A DNA stretch of 64,000 nucleotides from the NCBI RefSeq assembly GCF_002837185.1, contig NZ_KZ477993.1:62001-126000 (forward strand). The letters run 5' to 3'. Source of the DNA: Pseudomonas fluorescens. GTDB taxonomy: Bacteria; Pseudomonadota; Gammaproteobacteria; Pseudomonadales; Pseudomonadaceae. Below the pieces are notes generated by a model, which saw only the letters and a program-made list of their open reading frames with translations, did no database searches and had not been told where the DNA came from. This document shows positions 56,190-64,000 of the stretch, one piece after another (positions within the stretch are counted from its first letter, which is position 1; each line of letters begins with the position of its first letter). The translations under genes and the position numbers were made by a program.

Positions 56190-58127
56190 ATGCACGACAC
56201 CCTCCAGCAGGTCTTCGGTTATCCGCAGTTTCGTCCGGGCCAGGAAGAAACGGTCAGCGCCGTATTGGCCGGTCGTTCGGCAGCGGCCATTTTCCCGACC
56301 GGGTCTGGCAAGTCGCTGTGTTATCAACTTTCGGCCGTACTGCTGCCGCACCTGACGCTGGTGGTGTCGCCGCTGTTGGCGTTGATGCAGGACCAGTTGG
56401 GTTTCCTGAAGCGCCACGGTATTTCAGCGGGCAGTATCGATTCGGCCCAGAGCCGTGATGATGCCAACGATGTGATGGCCCGTGCGCGTTCGGGCGAGCT
56501 GAAAATCCTGATGATTTCAGTGGAGCGCTTGAAGAACGAGCGCTTTCGAAACTTCCTGCAAAGCGTGCAGATCTCCTTGCTGGTGGTGGATGAGGCGCAC
56601 TGCATTTCCGAATGGGGCCACAACTTTCGTCCGGACTATCTGAAGCTGCCGGACTACCAGCGCCAGTTCAAGATCCCGCAGGCGCTGCTGCTGACGGCCA
56701 CCGCGACTCCCAGCGTGATTGCCGATATGCAGGGCAAGTTTGCGATTGCGCCGCAGGACGTGATTACCACCGGCTTCTACCGGCCCAACCTCAACTTGCT
56801 GGTGGAGCCGGTGAGCGGCGCGGACAAGCGCCGTCGCCTTGTGCAATGGATGAGCGAGCGGGCCGACCAGCCGAGCATCGTGTACGTCACCCTGCAGAAA
56901 ACCGCCGAGCAGATTGCCGAGCACCTGAACCGCAATGGCATCCAGGCCGAGGCGTATCACGCCGGTCTGCCCCACGATAAACGCGAGGGCATCCAGCAGC
57001 GTTTCATGGGCGGGCGCTCCAATTGCATCGTCGCCACCATCGCGTTTGGCATGGGCATCGACAAAAGTGACATCCGCAACGTTGTGCACTTCGACCTGCC
57101 CAAATCCATCGAGAACTACAGCCAGGAAATCGGCCGGGCCGGTCGTGATGGGCGGCCCTCCGACTGCCTGGTGCTGGCCAACCGCGACAGCCTCAATGTG
57201 CTGGAGAACTTCGTGTACGGCGATACGCCGGAGCAGGAGGGTATCCGTCGAGTGCTGGAGGAGTTGCAAGCCGCACGGGGCGAGGGCCAGTGGGAGTTTT
57301 TGCTGAGGTCTTTGTCGGACCACAGCAATATTCGCGAGCTGCCGTTGAAGACGCTGCTGGTACAACTGGAGCTCAAGGGCGTGATCGCGCCGCGCTACGC
57401 GTTTTATGCCGAATACCGTTTCAAGTACCTGATCGAACCCGAGGCCTTGCTCGCGCGTTTCTCCGGCGAGCGGCAGCAATTTGTCGCGGCGATCATCCAG
57501 GTGTGCAAGCGTGCAAAAACCTGGGCAACGGTGGATTTCGACGCGCTGTATCAGCAGCACAATGCCGAGCGCAACCGAGTGGTCAAGGCGCTGGATTACT
57601 TCCAGGAGCAGGGCCTGATCGAGCTGGAAAGCAAGCAGATGACCGAGGTTTACAGCTTGCTGAATACCGATTTCGACGCACAGGTGCTGAGCACCGAGTT
57701 ATACACAGGCTTCAAGCAACACGAAGTGACGGAGGTGGCGCGAATTCACGCCATGCTCGATCTGTTTGCCACCGAGCGCTGCCTTGGGCAACGTCTGGCG
57801 CAGTATTTTGGCGATGAAAACGCGCCGCAGCGTTGTGGGCACTGCTCGGTGTGCCACGGGCATGTCGCGCACTTGCCGGCGCCGCCGAGCTTGCCGCCGC
57901 TTGTGGATAAAAACTTCATGGGCCTGTGCGGTGATTTTATCCACAGGCATCATGAGCACACCGGCCAATTACCGGGTGCGGAACGGCTGACGCGCTTTCT
58001 GGGCGGGATCAGCGTGCCGTTGTTCACCAAGTTGAAGGCGCGGGGCATTCCCGGTTTCGCCGCACTGGAGGACTACCCCTACGCCGATGTACGCGAGTGG
58101 GCCGAGGCCCATTTGAATGAGCTGTAA
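56190..58127 (+). CDS. recQ: RecQ-family ATP-dependent DNA helicase
   Basis: A 645-residue 3'-5' DNA helicase. Motif I is PTGSGKS (36-42) and motif [30 protein letters not shown] is motif VI. The zinc-binding cysteines are in CGHCSVC. The C-terminus lacks a clear HRDC domain. GGAG precedes the start. RecF pathway repair is the usual role, though a second RecQ is common in Pseudomonas. Confidence 0.9.
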   Translation: MHDTLQQVFGYPQFRPGQEETVSAVLAGRSAAAIFPTGSGKSLCYQLSAVLLPHLTLVVSPLLALMQDQLGFLKRHGISAGSIDSAQSRDDANDVMARARSGELKILMISVERLKNERFRNFLQSVQISLLVVDEAHCISEWGHNFRPDYLKLPDYQRQFKIPQALLLTATATPSVIADMQGKFAIAPQDVITTGFYRPNLNLLVEPVSGADKRRRLVQWMSERADQPSIVYVTLQKTAEQIAEHLNRNGIQAEAYHAGLPHDKREGIQQRFMGGRSNCIVATIAFGMGIDKSDIRNVVHFDLPKSIENYSQEIGRAGRDGRPSDCLVLANRDSLNVLENFVYGDTPEQEGIRRVLEELQAARGEGQWEFLLRSLSDHSNIRELPLKTLLVQLELKGVIAPRYAFYAEYRFKYLIEPEALLARFSGERQQFVAAIIQVCKRAKTWATVDFDALYQQHNAERNRVVKALDYFQEQGLIELESKQMTEVYSLLNTDFDAQVLSTELYTGFKQHEVTEVARIHAMLDLFATERCLGQRLAQYFGDENAPQRCGHCSVCHGHVAHLPAPPSLPPLVDKNFMGLCGDFIHRHHEHTGQLPGAERLTRFLGGISVPLFTKLKARGIPGFAALEDYPYADVREWAEAHLNEL

Positions 58128-58150
58128 ACCCACTTTCACCCGAGGTGCCC

Positions 58151-58582
58151 ATGCCTGACTCAGTGCCACAACGTGCCGATTACCCCCACTTCCAGCCGAT
58201 CCTCACGCGCTGGCACGATAACGATGTGTATGGCCATGTGAACAATGTGACCTACTACAGCTTCTTCGACACGGCGGTGAATACCTACCTGATCGAACAA
58301 GGCGGGTTGGATATCCATGACGGTGAAGTGGTTGGGTTTGTGGTGAGTTCGGCGTGTGATTATTTTGCGTCGATCGCTTTTCCCGAGCGCATCGAAATCG
58401 GCTTGCGGGTGGGCAAGCTGGGCAACAGTTCGGTGCAGTATGAGCTGGCGGTGTTCAAGGCTGGCGAGCAAGAGGCCTGCGCGGCGGGGCGCTTTGTGCA
58501 TGTGTTTGTGGATAGAGCGTCGAACCAGCCGGTGACGATTCCGGGGCTGTTGCGCGAGGCGTTGCAGCGGTTGGTAGCCTGA
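58151..58582 (+). CDS. YbgC-like acyl-CoA thioesterase
   Basis: A 143-residue hotdog thioesterase. [20 protein letters not shown] carries the catalytic Asp. Start ATG 58151 has GAGG 5 nt upstream. It lies 23 nt after recQ on the same strand and may be co-transcribed. Confidence 0.87.
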   Translation: MPDSVPQRADYPHFQPILTRWHDNDVYGHVNNVTYYSFFDTAVNTYLIEQGGLDIHDGEVVGFVVSSACDYFASIAFPERIEIGLRVGKLGNSSVQYELAVFKAGEQEACAAGRFVHVFVDRASNQPVTIPGLLREALQRLVA

Positions 58583-58610
58583 CTCGGTCCCGCAAACGCT
58601 GCAGAACCAA

Positions 58611-58640
58611 ATGTGGGAGGGGGCAAGCCCCCTCCCACAT
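58611..58640. repeat. Collapsed solo REP palindrome
   Basis: ATGTGGGAGGGGGC, AA, then GCCCCCTCCCACAT-type complement. It looks like a REPIN that has lost its centre, between two convergent genes. Confidence 0.85.
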
Positions 58641-58657
58641 GGGATTTTCGTCAGGCC

Positions 58658-59146
58658 TTAGTCATCATAGCGATGATGGCGCTTGTGCTTGTTCTTGCGA
58701 TGACCATAGGCATGACCGCGGCCCGGGTGATCATCGCGGTAGTAGCGACGGTCGTCACGGCCACGGTAACGGCGGTCATCGTCATCGCTCTTGTTGCCCA
58801 TGTAGTTGCCCAGCGCGCCACCTGCGCCACCGCCGGCCGCCGAGCCGATCAGGGCACCGGTGCCGCCGCCGACACTGCGGCCTACCACGTTGCCGCCGGC
58901 TGCGCCCAGTGCGCCGCCAATGGCGGCTTCGCCACGGCTGCGCTTGTCGGCGCCGACCGCACTACCGCCCGCGCCGCCCAGCGCGGCGCCAATGGCCGAA
59001 CCGGTGTTGCCGCCCAACTGCTGGCCGACGACCGAGCCTAGCACCCCGCCCAATGCGCCGCCCACACCGGCTTCGGTGGTGCCACCGGCCATGGCTGCGC
59101 CACTGACCAGGCCAAGGGACAACAAGAGAATCGAGGAGAACTTCAT
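58658..59146 (-). CDS. Glycine-zipper envelope protein
   Basis: A 162-residue protein with a signal peptide (cleaved near GAAMAGG). Four to five glycine-zipper segments (GGALGGVLGSVVGQQLGG and similar) fill residues 25-115. The C-terminal 45 residues are charged and His/Arg/Asp-rich. Such proteins sit in the outer envelope; function unknown. Confidence 0.75.
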   Translation of the reverse strand: MKFSSILLLSLGLVSGAAMAGGTTEAGVGGALGGVLGSVVGQQLGGNTGSAIGAALGGAGGSAVGADKRSRGEAAIGGALGAAGGNVVGRSVGGGTGALIGSAAGGGAGGALGNYMGNKSDDDDRRYRGRDDRRYYRDDHPGRGHAYGHRKNKHKRHHRYDD

Positions 59147-59224
59147 TCAGGGAAACCTCAAGGGGATGACGGCGCGATCCTGAGGTTGTATCGAGACGCT
59201 GACAATCGAAATCCGACCGGTGGC

Positions 59225-59337
59225 AGCAGTTGTATACAATTTGCTAAGTTGCTGTTTTGTATAGGGAACTTAAGTCGTTTTTACGAGTCTTTAGTTACTT
59301 AGCAATGGCCGCTTTTATGTAAAAGCGGCCTTTTTTT
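59225..59337 (+). ncRNA. Candidate small RNA with its own terminator
   Basis: A strong terminator (GGCCGCTTTT with AAAAGCGGCC, then TTTTTTT) lies at 59307-59337 on the plus strand. No plus-strand gene precedes it; both flanking genes are on the minus strand. TGTATA near 59259 could be a -10. TTGTATACAA near 59231 is a palindrome. Confidence 0.45.
59307..59337 (+). terminator. Orphan rho-independent terminator
   Basis: 10-bp stem with ATGT loop and a T7 tail; the opposite strand has no T tail. Confidence 0.85.
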
Positions 59338-59362
59338 GTGCCCGTAAAATGTGTGTTGAGGA

Positions 59363-59400
59363 TGCTGGCCTCTTCGCGGGCAAGCCGCTCCCACATTTGA
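59363..59400. repeat. REP fragment
   Basis: TTCGCGGGCAAGCCGCTCCC resembles one half of the GAGCGGGC REP family; no partner unit is present. Confidence 0.6.
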
Positions 59401-59443
59401 AATGCATTTCAAGTACGGACGGTGGCTTGTCTGCCGAACCGAA

Positions 59444-61792
59444 TCAGGCCGAGCGCGCCATGATCAAGCCAGTGTCACTCGCTGCTTCCAAACGAATCGC
59501 GACGAACTTCGACGTTGGCGTATGGCTCCCGTCGCCCGTGCTTTCCAATGGCACCAGAGGGTTCACTTCCGGATAGTAAGCCGCCGCCTGCCCGGCCGGA
59601 ATATCGAACGCCAGCAGGGTAAAGCCTTTCACTCGGCGTTCACGGCCGTCTTCCCACAACGAGATGATGTCTGCCTTTTGCCCCGGTTTGAAGCCCAGGC
59701 GGATGATGTCGGCTTCGTTGACGAACAGCACATCCCGTTGCCCCTTGACCCCACGATAACGGTCGTCCAGGCCATAGATCGTGGTGTTGTACTGATCGTG
59801 GGAGCGCATCGACTGCATGATCAGGTCCGGCACCCGCCCTGTGGCATGGGTGCGCTCGTGAATCAGGTCCTTGGGCAGGACGTTCGGCCGGAAGTTGGCG
59901 CGGCCCGATGGGGTGTTCCAGCGGCGTGCGCCAGCGGAATTACCCAGATAGAAGCCGCCGGGATGTTTGATCTTCTCGTTGAAGTCCTTGAAGCCTGGAA
60001 TGGTATCGGCGATCAGGTCGCGGATGCGGCCGTAGTCGGCGACCAGCCAGTTCCAGTCCACCGGTTTGCTGCCCAGGGTCGCGGCCGCGATGCCGGCCAG
60101 GATCGCAGGCTCCGATTTCATCAGTTTCGACAGCGGCTGCAACTGGCCATTGGAGCCGTGGACCATGCTGAACGAGTCTTCCACCGTCACCGCTTGCGGG
60201 CCGTCGGCCTGAATGTCGATGTCGGTACGGCCCAGGCACGGCAGGATGAGGGCGTCTTTACCGTGCATCAGATGGCTGCGGTTGAGCTTGGTGCTGATCT
60301 GCACGGTCAGGTCGCAGTTGCGTAACGCCTCGAAGGTGCGGGTACTGTCGGGCGTGGCCTGGGCGAAGTTGCCGCCCAGGCCGATAAACACCTTGGCGCG
60401 ACCTTCGAGCATCGCGTGGATGGCTTCGACCACGTTGTGCCCATTGGTACGCGGCACCTGGAACTGGAAGCGGCGCTCCAGTGAGTCGAGGAACGCCATC
60501 GGTGGGCGCTCGTTGATGCCCATGGTGCGGTCGCCCTGCACGTTGCTGTGGCCGCGTACCGGGCACAGGCCCGCACCTGGGCGGCCAATGTTGCCACGCA
60601 GCAACATCAGGTTGGCAATTTCCTGGATGGTCGGCACCGAGTGACGGTGCTGGGTGATGCCCATCGCCCAGCACATGATCACGTTCTTGCCTTTGGCATA
60701 CATGCGCGCGGCTTGCTCGATCTCCACCAGTGTCAGGCCGGACTGCTCGACGATTTCCTCCCAGGAGGTGTCATCGATCTGGCCCAGATAGTCCAGTACG
60801 TTAACGGTGTGCTCATTGAGGAAGCCATGGTCGAACACGGCTTCCTTGCCTTCGGCCAGCGCTTGACGCTCCCACAGCAGCAGGAACTTGGCCATGCCGC
60901 GCAGGATGGCCATATCGCCGCCCAGCGCCGGGCGAAAATAGGCAGTATTGGTCGGCTTGTCGCCGTTAGTGAGCATTTCCAGCGGATGTTGCGGGTGCTG
61001 GAAGCGCTCCAGGCCACGTTCTTTCAGGGGGTTGATACACACCACCTGGGCGCCGCGTTTCACTGCTTCGCGCAGCGGCTCAAGCATGCGCGGGTGATTG
61101 GTACCGGGGTTCTGGCCCCAGACGAAAATCGCGTCGGCGTGTTCGAAGTCATCAAAGGTCACGGTGCCTTTGCCCACGCCCACACTCTGTGCCAGGGCGA
61201 CGCCGCTGGCTTCGTGGCACATGTTCGAGCAGTCCGGGAAGTTATTGGTGCCGTAGGCGCGCACGAACAGCTGATACAGGTAGGCGGCTTCGTTGCTGGC
61301 GCGGCCCGAGGTGTAGAACTCGGCCATGTCCGGGCTGGGCAGGGCATTGAGGTGCTTGCCGACCAGGTCGAACGCGGCTTCCCAACTGATGGGCTGGTAG
61401 CGGTCGGTCTCGGCGTCGTAGCGCATGGGCTCGGTGAGACGGCCTTGGTATTCGAGCCAGTAATCGCTTTGTTCCAGCAGCGCGGTAACGCTGTGCTTGG
61501 CGAAGAAGGCCGCGTCCACGCGGCGCTTGGTGGCTTCCCAGTTGACGGCCTTGGCGCCGTTTTCGCAGAACTTGACCATGCCGCTTTCCGGCGAGTCGCC
61601 CCAGGCACAGCCCGGGCAGTCGAAGCCGCCGTTCTGGTTGGTCTTGAGCATCATGCGCAGGTTTTTCAGCGCGTTGTCGCTGGTCAGCCAGGCTTGCGCC
61701 ACGCTGATCAACGCGCCCCAGCCGCCGGCCGGGCCCTTATAGGGCTTGTAGCGTGGGGTTGGGGTCTGGTCGGCTTGGTGGTGAAGGCTCAT
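59444..61792 (-). CDS. FdhF/YdeP-family molybdopterin oxidoreductase
   Basis: A 782-residue molybdoenzyme. The N-terminus has CPGC (59-62) and Cys 76, with no classic 4Fe-4S CxxCxxxC set. Cofactor-binding regions include FYTSGRASNEAAYLYQL and DCSNMCHEASG. The C-terminal cap is MQSMRSHDQYNTTIYGLDDR. YdeP is linked to acid resistance, but the reaction is unknown. It overlaps fdhD by 4 nt. Confidence 0.9.
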   Translation of the reverse strand: MSLHHQADQTPTPRYKPYKGPAGGWGALISVAQAWLTSDNALKNLRMMLKTNQNGGFDCPGCAWGDSPESGMVKFCENGAKAVNWEATKRRVDAAFFAKHSVTALLEQSDYWLEYQGRLTEPMRYDAETDRYQPISWEAAFDLVGKHLNALPSPDMAEFYTSGRASNEAAYLYQLFVRAYGTNNFPDCSNMCHEASGVALAQSVGVGKGTVTFDDFEHADAIFVWGQNPGTNHPRMLEPLREAVKRGAQVVCINPLKERGLERFQHPQHPLEMLTNGDKPTNTAYFRPALGGDMAILRGMAKFLLLWERQALAEGKEAVFDHGFLNEHTVNVLDYLGQIDDTSWEEIVEQSGLTLVEIEQAARMYAKGKNVIMCWAMGITQHRHSVPTIQEIANLMLLRGNIGRPGAGLCPVRGHSNVQGDRTMGINERPPMAFLDSLERRFQFQVPRTNGHNVVEAIHAMLEGRAKVFIGLGGNFAQATPDSTRTFEALRNCDLTVQISTKLNRSHLMHGKDALILPCLGRTDIDIQADGPQAVTVEDSFSMVHGSNGQLQPLSKLMKSEPAILAGIAAATLGSKPVDWNWLVADYGRIRDLIADTIPGFKDFNEKIKHPGGFYLGNSAGARRWNTPSGRANFRPNVLPKDLIHERTHATGRVPDLIMQSMRSHDQYNTTIYGLDDRYRGVKGQRDVLFVNEADIIRLGFKPGQKADIISLWEDGRERRVKGFTLLAFDIPAGQAAAYYPEVNPLVPLESTGDGSHTPTSKFVAIRLEAASDTGLIMARSA

Positions 61793-62628
61793 GGCTGGTA
61801 CTCCATCGCAGGGCTGTAGACCCGCGGCGCGCTTTTCTGCGGCAGGTGGATGAGATTTAGGTTATGCCGGCGCGCCCATTGCAGGGCCAGGCCGGTGGGC
61901 GACGACAGGCTGACCAGGGTCTGGATGCCCACGCGCAGGACTTTCTGGATCAATTCGAGACTGCAGCGGCTGGTGACGATCGCCAGGCCGCCGTCGGTCG
62001 GAATCTTTTGGCGGATCAAGGCACCAATCAATTTATCCAGAGCGTTATGCCGGCCGATGTCTTCGCGGCCCATCAGCAATTCGCCCTGATCATTCATAAA
62101 CACCGCCGCATGCACCGCGCCGCTGTGCTGGCCCAGTGGCTGGAATGCACTGATGCGCTGGCGCAGGCCATCAAGCCATTCGGCCGGTGGCAAGGGCGCG
62201 CCGGGCAGCACCTGAAGGTCGGGCAAGGCCTGCTCCACCGCTTCGACACCGCACAGGCCGCAGCCGCTGGTACCAGCCAATTGGCGGCGCTGCTGCTTGA
62301 GGTTCCAGAATGCACGGCTGGAAATCTGTACCTGGGCATACTGGGCGGAGCCCGCGCCACTGAGCTTGAGGTCGTATATGTCGCTAACGTCGCTGATGAT
62401 GCCGCTGCCAAGGCTGAAACCGACAATGAAATCTTCCAGGTCGGTCGGCGTTACCAGCATGACTGCCTGGCTGATGTCGTTATAGGCAATCGCCAACGCC
62501 ACCTCTTCGGCCAGCGCAGTACGGCCGACGTCGGTGTGTTCGAGATTGCTGTACTGATAGCTCTGGCTGGCGGCGGGCGCTGGCGTTTCGAGGGCGGGCG
62601 CCGCGCAGGTGGGGCGCTTGGCGTTCAT
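61789..62628 (-). CDS. fdhD: Formate dehydrogenase accessory sulfurtransferase FdhD
   Basis: A 279-residue protein that transfers sulfur to the molybdenum cofactor. TSGCGLCGVE is the CxxC site. The 4-nt overlap shows it serves the following YdeP-type enzyme. The N-terminal about 30 residues are extra and low-complexity. Confidence 0.93.
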   Translation of the reverse strand: MNAKRPTCAAPALETPAPAASQSYQYSNLEHTDVGRTALAEEVALAIAYNDISQAVMLVTPTDLEDFIVGFSLGSGIISDVSDIYDLKLSGAGSAQYAQVQISSRAFWNLKQQRRQLAGTSGCGLCGVEAVEQALPDLQVLPGAPLPPAEWLDGLRQRISAFQPLGQHSGAVHAAVFMNDQGELLMGREDIGRHNALDKLIGALIRQKIPTDGGLAIVTSRCSLELIQKVLRVGIQTLVSLSSPTGLALQWARRHNLNLIHLPQKSAPRVYSPAMEYQP

Positions 62629-62824
62629 GAGGCAGTTACCACCGGCGGATTGATCAGTGTTCAGACTAGGCGCGACAAAGCGTCGCGTCTAATTGCCAGT
62701 ATTGATGTATTGATAGATGGCGTCGATCAGGGCTCGGTTTGCGGGTAGGGATGGCCTGGAACCCAAATCCCTGGGACTGGTCTAGTCTTGGGCATCAGGC
62801 ACTTAAACCCAAGGAGAGCGCACC

Positions 62825-63265
62825 ATGAGTATTTTCAGTTTTGTTAAGGAAGCAGGCGAGAAATTGATTGATCTGCTGACGCCGGGTAATGCGAACGCGA
62901 GTGAGCAGTTGAAGGACCACATCTCCAAGGTCGGCCTTGGAAATCCGAATGTGCAGGCCACCGTTGAGGGTGACAAAGTCACCGTAACGGGCGAAGTCGC
63001 GACTCAGGAAGAGAAAGAAAAAATCATCCTGGCGGCCGGGAACATCGCAGGTGTCGGCAGTGTTGAAGACAAGATCACCGTCTCCGGCCCGGCGGTTGCC
63101 GCTGCGCGTTTCGTGGTGGTGAAGAAAGGCGACACCCTCAGCGCGATTTCCCTGACGGTGTACGGCAACGCCAATCAGTACAACAAGATTTTCGAGGCTA
63201 ACAAGCCGATGTTGTCGCACCCGGACAAGATCTACCCAGGCCAGACGCTGCGTATCCCTGAGTAA
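62825..63265 (+). CDS. kbp: BON-LysM potassium-binding protein Kbp
   Basis: A 146-residue cytoplasmic protein. A BON domain (about 23-88) is followed by a LysM domain (about 95-145: KKGDTLSAISLTVYGN). The match to E. coli Kbp/YgaU is good. GGAG lies 8 nt before the start. Confidence 0.92.
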   Translation: MSIFSFVKEAGEKLIDLLTPGNANASEQLKDHISKVGLGNPNVQATVEGDKVTVTGEVATQEEKEKIILAAGNIAGVGSVEDKITVSGPAVAAARFVVVKKGDTLSAISLTVYGNANQYNKIFEANKPMLSHPDKIYPGQTLRIPE

Positions 63266-63280
63266 TACGCACAACAACCC

Positions 63281-63370
63281 TGTGGGAGGGGGCTTGCCCC
63301 CGATGGCAGTGTGTCAGTCACTGGATGTATTTCTGATGTACCGCTATCGAGGGCAAGCCCCCTCCCACAT
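63281..63370. repeat. REPIN
   Basis: Inverted REP pair between the convergent kbp and yrfG-like genes; the right unit has ATCGAGGGC. Confidence 0.92.
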
Positions 63371-63374
63371 AGAT

Positions 63375-64000
63375 TTAGATACCGACAATGAGATCGCGGT
63401 AATCCTCGACAGCCGCGAACTCTGCAGTGTCCTTTGGCCCCTTTTTGCTGTCAGGCTCTTTGACTGCCAGCAAATGGCCTACCCCGAAATCCCTGGCACT
63501 GCGCAGAATCGGCAAGGTGTCGTCGATAAACAGGCTACGGGCCGGGTCGAAGTCGATGTCTGCTTGCAGCGCTTCCCAGAACTGCGGGTTCTCCTTGGGA
63601 AAACCGTAATCGTGGGAGCTGATCAGTTGTTCGAAGTACGGTGCCAACTCGATGCGCTCCAACTTCAATGACAATGAGTCGCGATGAGCGTTGGTGATCA
63701 TGATCACGCGCTTGCCGGCCTGTTTGATCGCTGCCAGAAAAGTATCGGCGTCCGGGCGCAGGGCAATCAGGTGGGCGGTTTCCAGCTTGAGTTCGCGCAC
63801 CGGGATTGCAAGCTCGGCGCTCCAGAAATCCAGGCAGTACCATTGCAACTGTCCGGCGTTACGCTCGAACAGCGGCTGCAATTCCATCTGCGCCATGGCC
63901 AGGCTCACGCCGTGCAGCTCGGCGTAGCGTTGCGGCAGGTGCTCCATCCAGAAGTGGTTGTCGTAATGCAGGTCGAGCAAGGTGCCGTCCATGTCCAGCA
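63375..64000 (-). CDS. yrfG: YrfG-like HAD nucleotidase (5' end outside window)
   Basis: At least 205 residues of a HAD-superfamily phosphatase of GMP/IMP nucleotidase type. The frame continues past the window edge, so the catalytic DMDGTLLD sits at the visible start. ITNAHRD and KENPQFWEAL with FIDDTLPIL are motifs II-IV. The product is probably about 215-220 residues in full. Confidence 0.88.
   Translation of the reverse strand, partial: LDMDGTLLDLHYDNHFWMEHLPQRYAELHGVSLAMAQMELQPLFERNAGQLQWYCLDFWSAELAIPVRELKLETAHLIALRPDADTFLAAIKQAGKRVIMITNAHRDSLSLKLERIELAPYFEQLISSHDYGFPKENPQFWEALQADIDFDPARSLFIDDTLPILRSARDFGVGHLLAVKEPDSKKGPKDTAEFAAVEDYRDLIVGI

Noticed and set aside
60548..61819. 423-residue plus-strand frame over the YdeP-like gene
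   Set aside because: It is the complement of conserved molybdoenzyme sequence and shows no domain.
2506..63370. Repeated 30-nt palindromes as a possible CRISPR array
   Set aside because: Copies are scattered singly between genes, are themselves palindromic, and have no regular spacers or cas genes.

Overview
The window is a chromosomal segment of a fluorescent Pseudomonas, most like the P. fluorescens group. The reasons are high-GC coding sequence, abundant REP/REPIN palindromes with a GTGGGAGGGGGC core between transcription units, a rimA-rimB-rimK operon, and a gene order that from memory resembles the sulfur-metabolism to gshA-tex-ompR/envZ-hslO-pckA stretch of P. putida and P. fluorescens genomes. 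No database search was run. I saw no rRNA, tRNA, prophage, insertion sequence or CRISPR array.

Layout, left to right. 1-5.7 kb: the end of an RBBP9-type hydrolase gene, an unusual sigma-54 activator-like ATPase without a DNA-binding domain, an orphan MetQ-like binding protein, and a complete polar amino-acid ABC importer. 5.8-14.8 kb: an OLD-like ATPase, an RND efflux operon with two tandem adaptors and one pump (TriABC-like), and an exported glycoside-hydrolase-like protein. 14.8-28 kb: a sulfur-scavenging block with a methyltransferase, metI-metN-metQ, an FMN monooxygenase, two SfnB-type flavoproteins, a duplicated-domain protein of unknown function, the cystine importer tcyN-tcyL-tcyJ, D-cysteine desulfhydrase dcyD and serine acetyltransferase epsC. 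28-31.5 kb: a BetT-type choline transporter behind a BetI-like operator, and an aldo/keto reductase. 31.5-34.3 kb: two adjacent genes of type III effector character behind a good hrp-box match, carrying three copies of one domain. 34.4-39.6 kb: tauABCD and gshA.

39.8-51.6 kb is core-genome housekeeping: a thioesterase, tex, ompR-envZ, rimABK, hslR, a PAP2 phosphatase, hslO and pckA. 51.7-56 kb is a small accessory patch: a DUF1493 membrane protein, two orphan small genes, a yhfG-fic antitoxin/toxin pair and an exported TPR protein. 56-64 kb holds a recQ-family helicase, a thioesterase, a glycine-zipper protein, fdhD with a YdeP-like molybdoenzyme, kbp, and the 3' part of a YrfG-like HAD nucleotidase gene.

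How it fits together. Much of the left half serves sulfur supply: import of methionine, cystine and taurine, oxidative release of sulfite from organosulfur compounds, and cysteine and glutathione metabolism. AT-rich dyads or repeats precede several of these transport units and could bind a LysR-type sulfur regulator. REPINs sit at nearly every transcription-unit boundary outside 28-38 kb and 38-48 kb and never inside an operon.

The strongest candidate for something undescribed is the 31.5-34.2 kb gene pair. Its candidate HrpL promoter drives a 547-residue protein with two degenerate copies of a Cys/His protease-like domain, followed by a 305-residue protein in which the putative Cys and His are intact.
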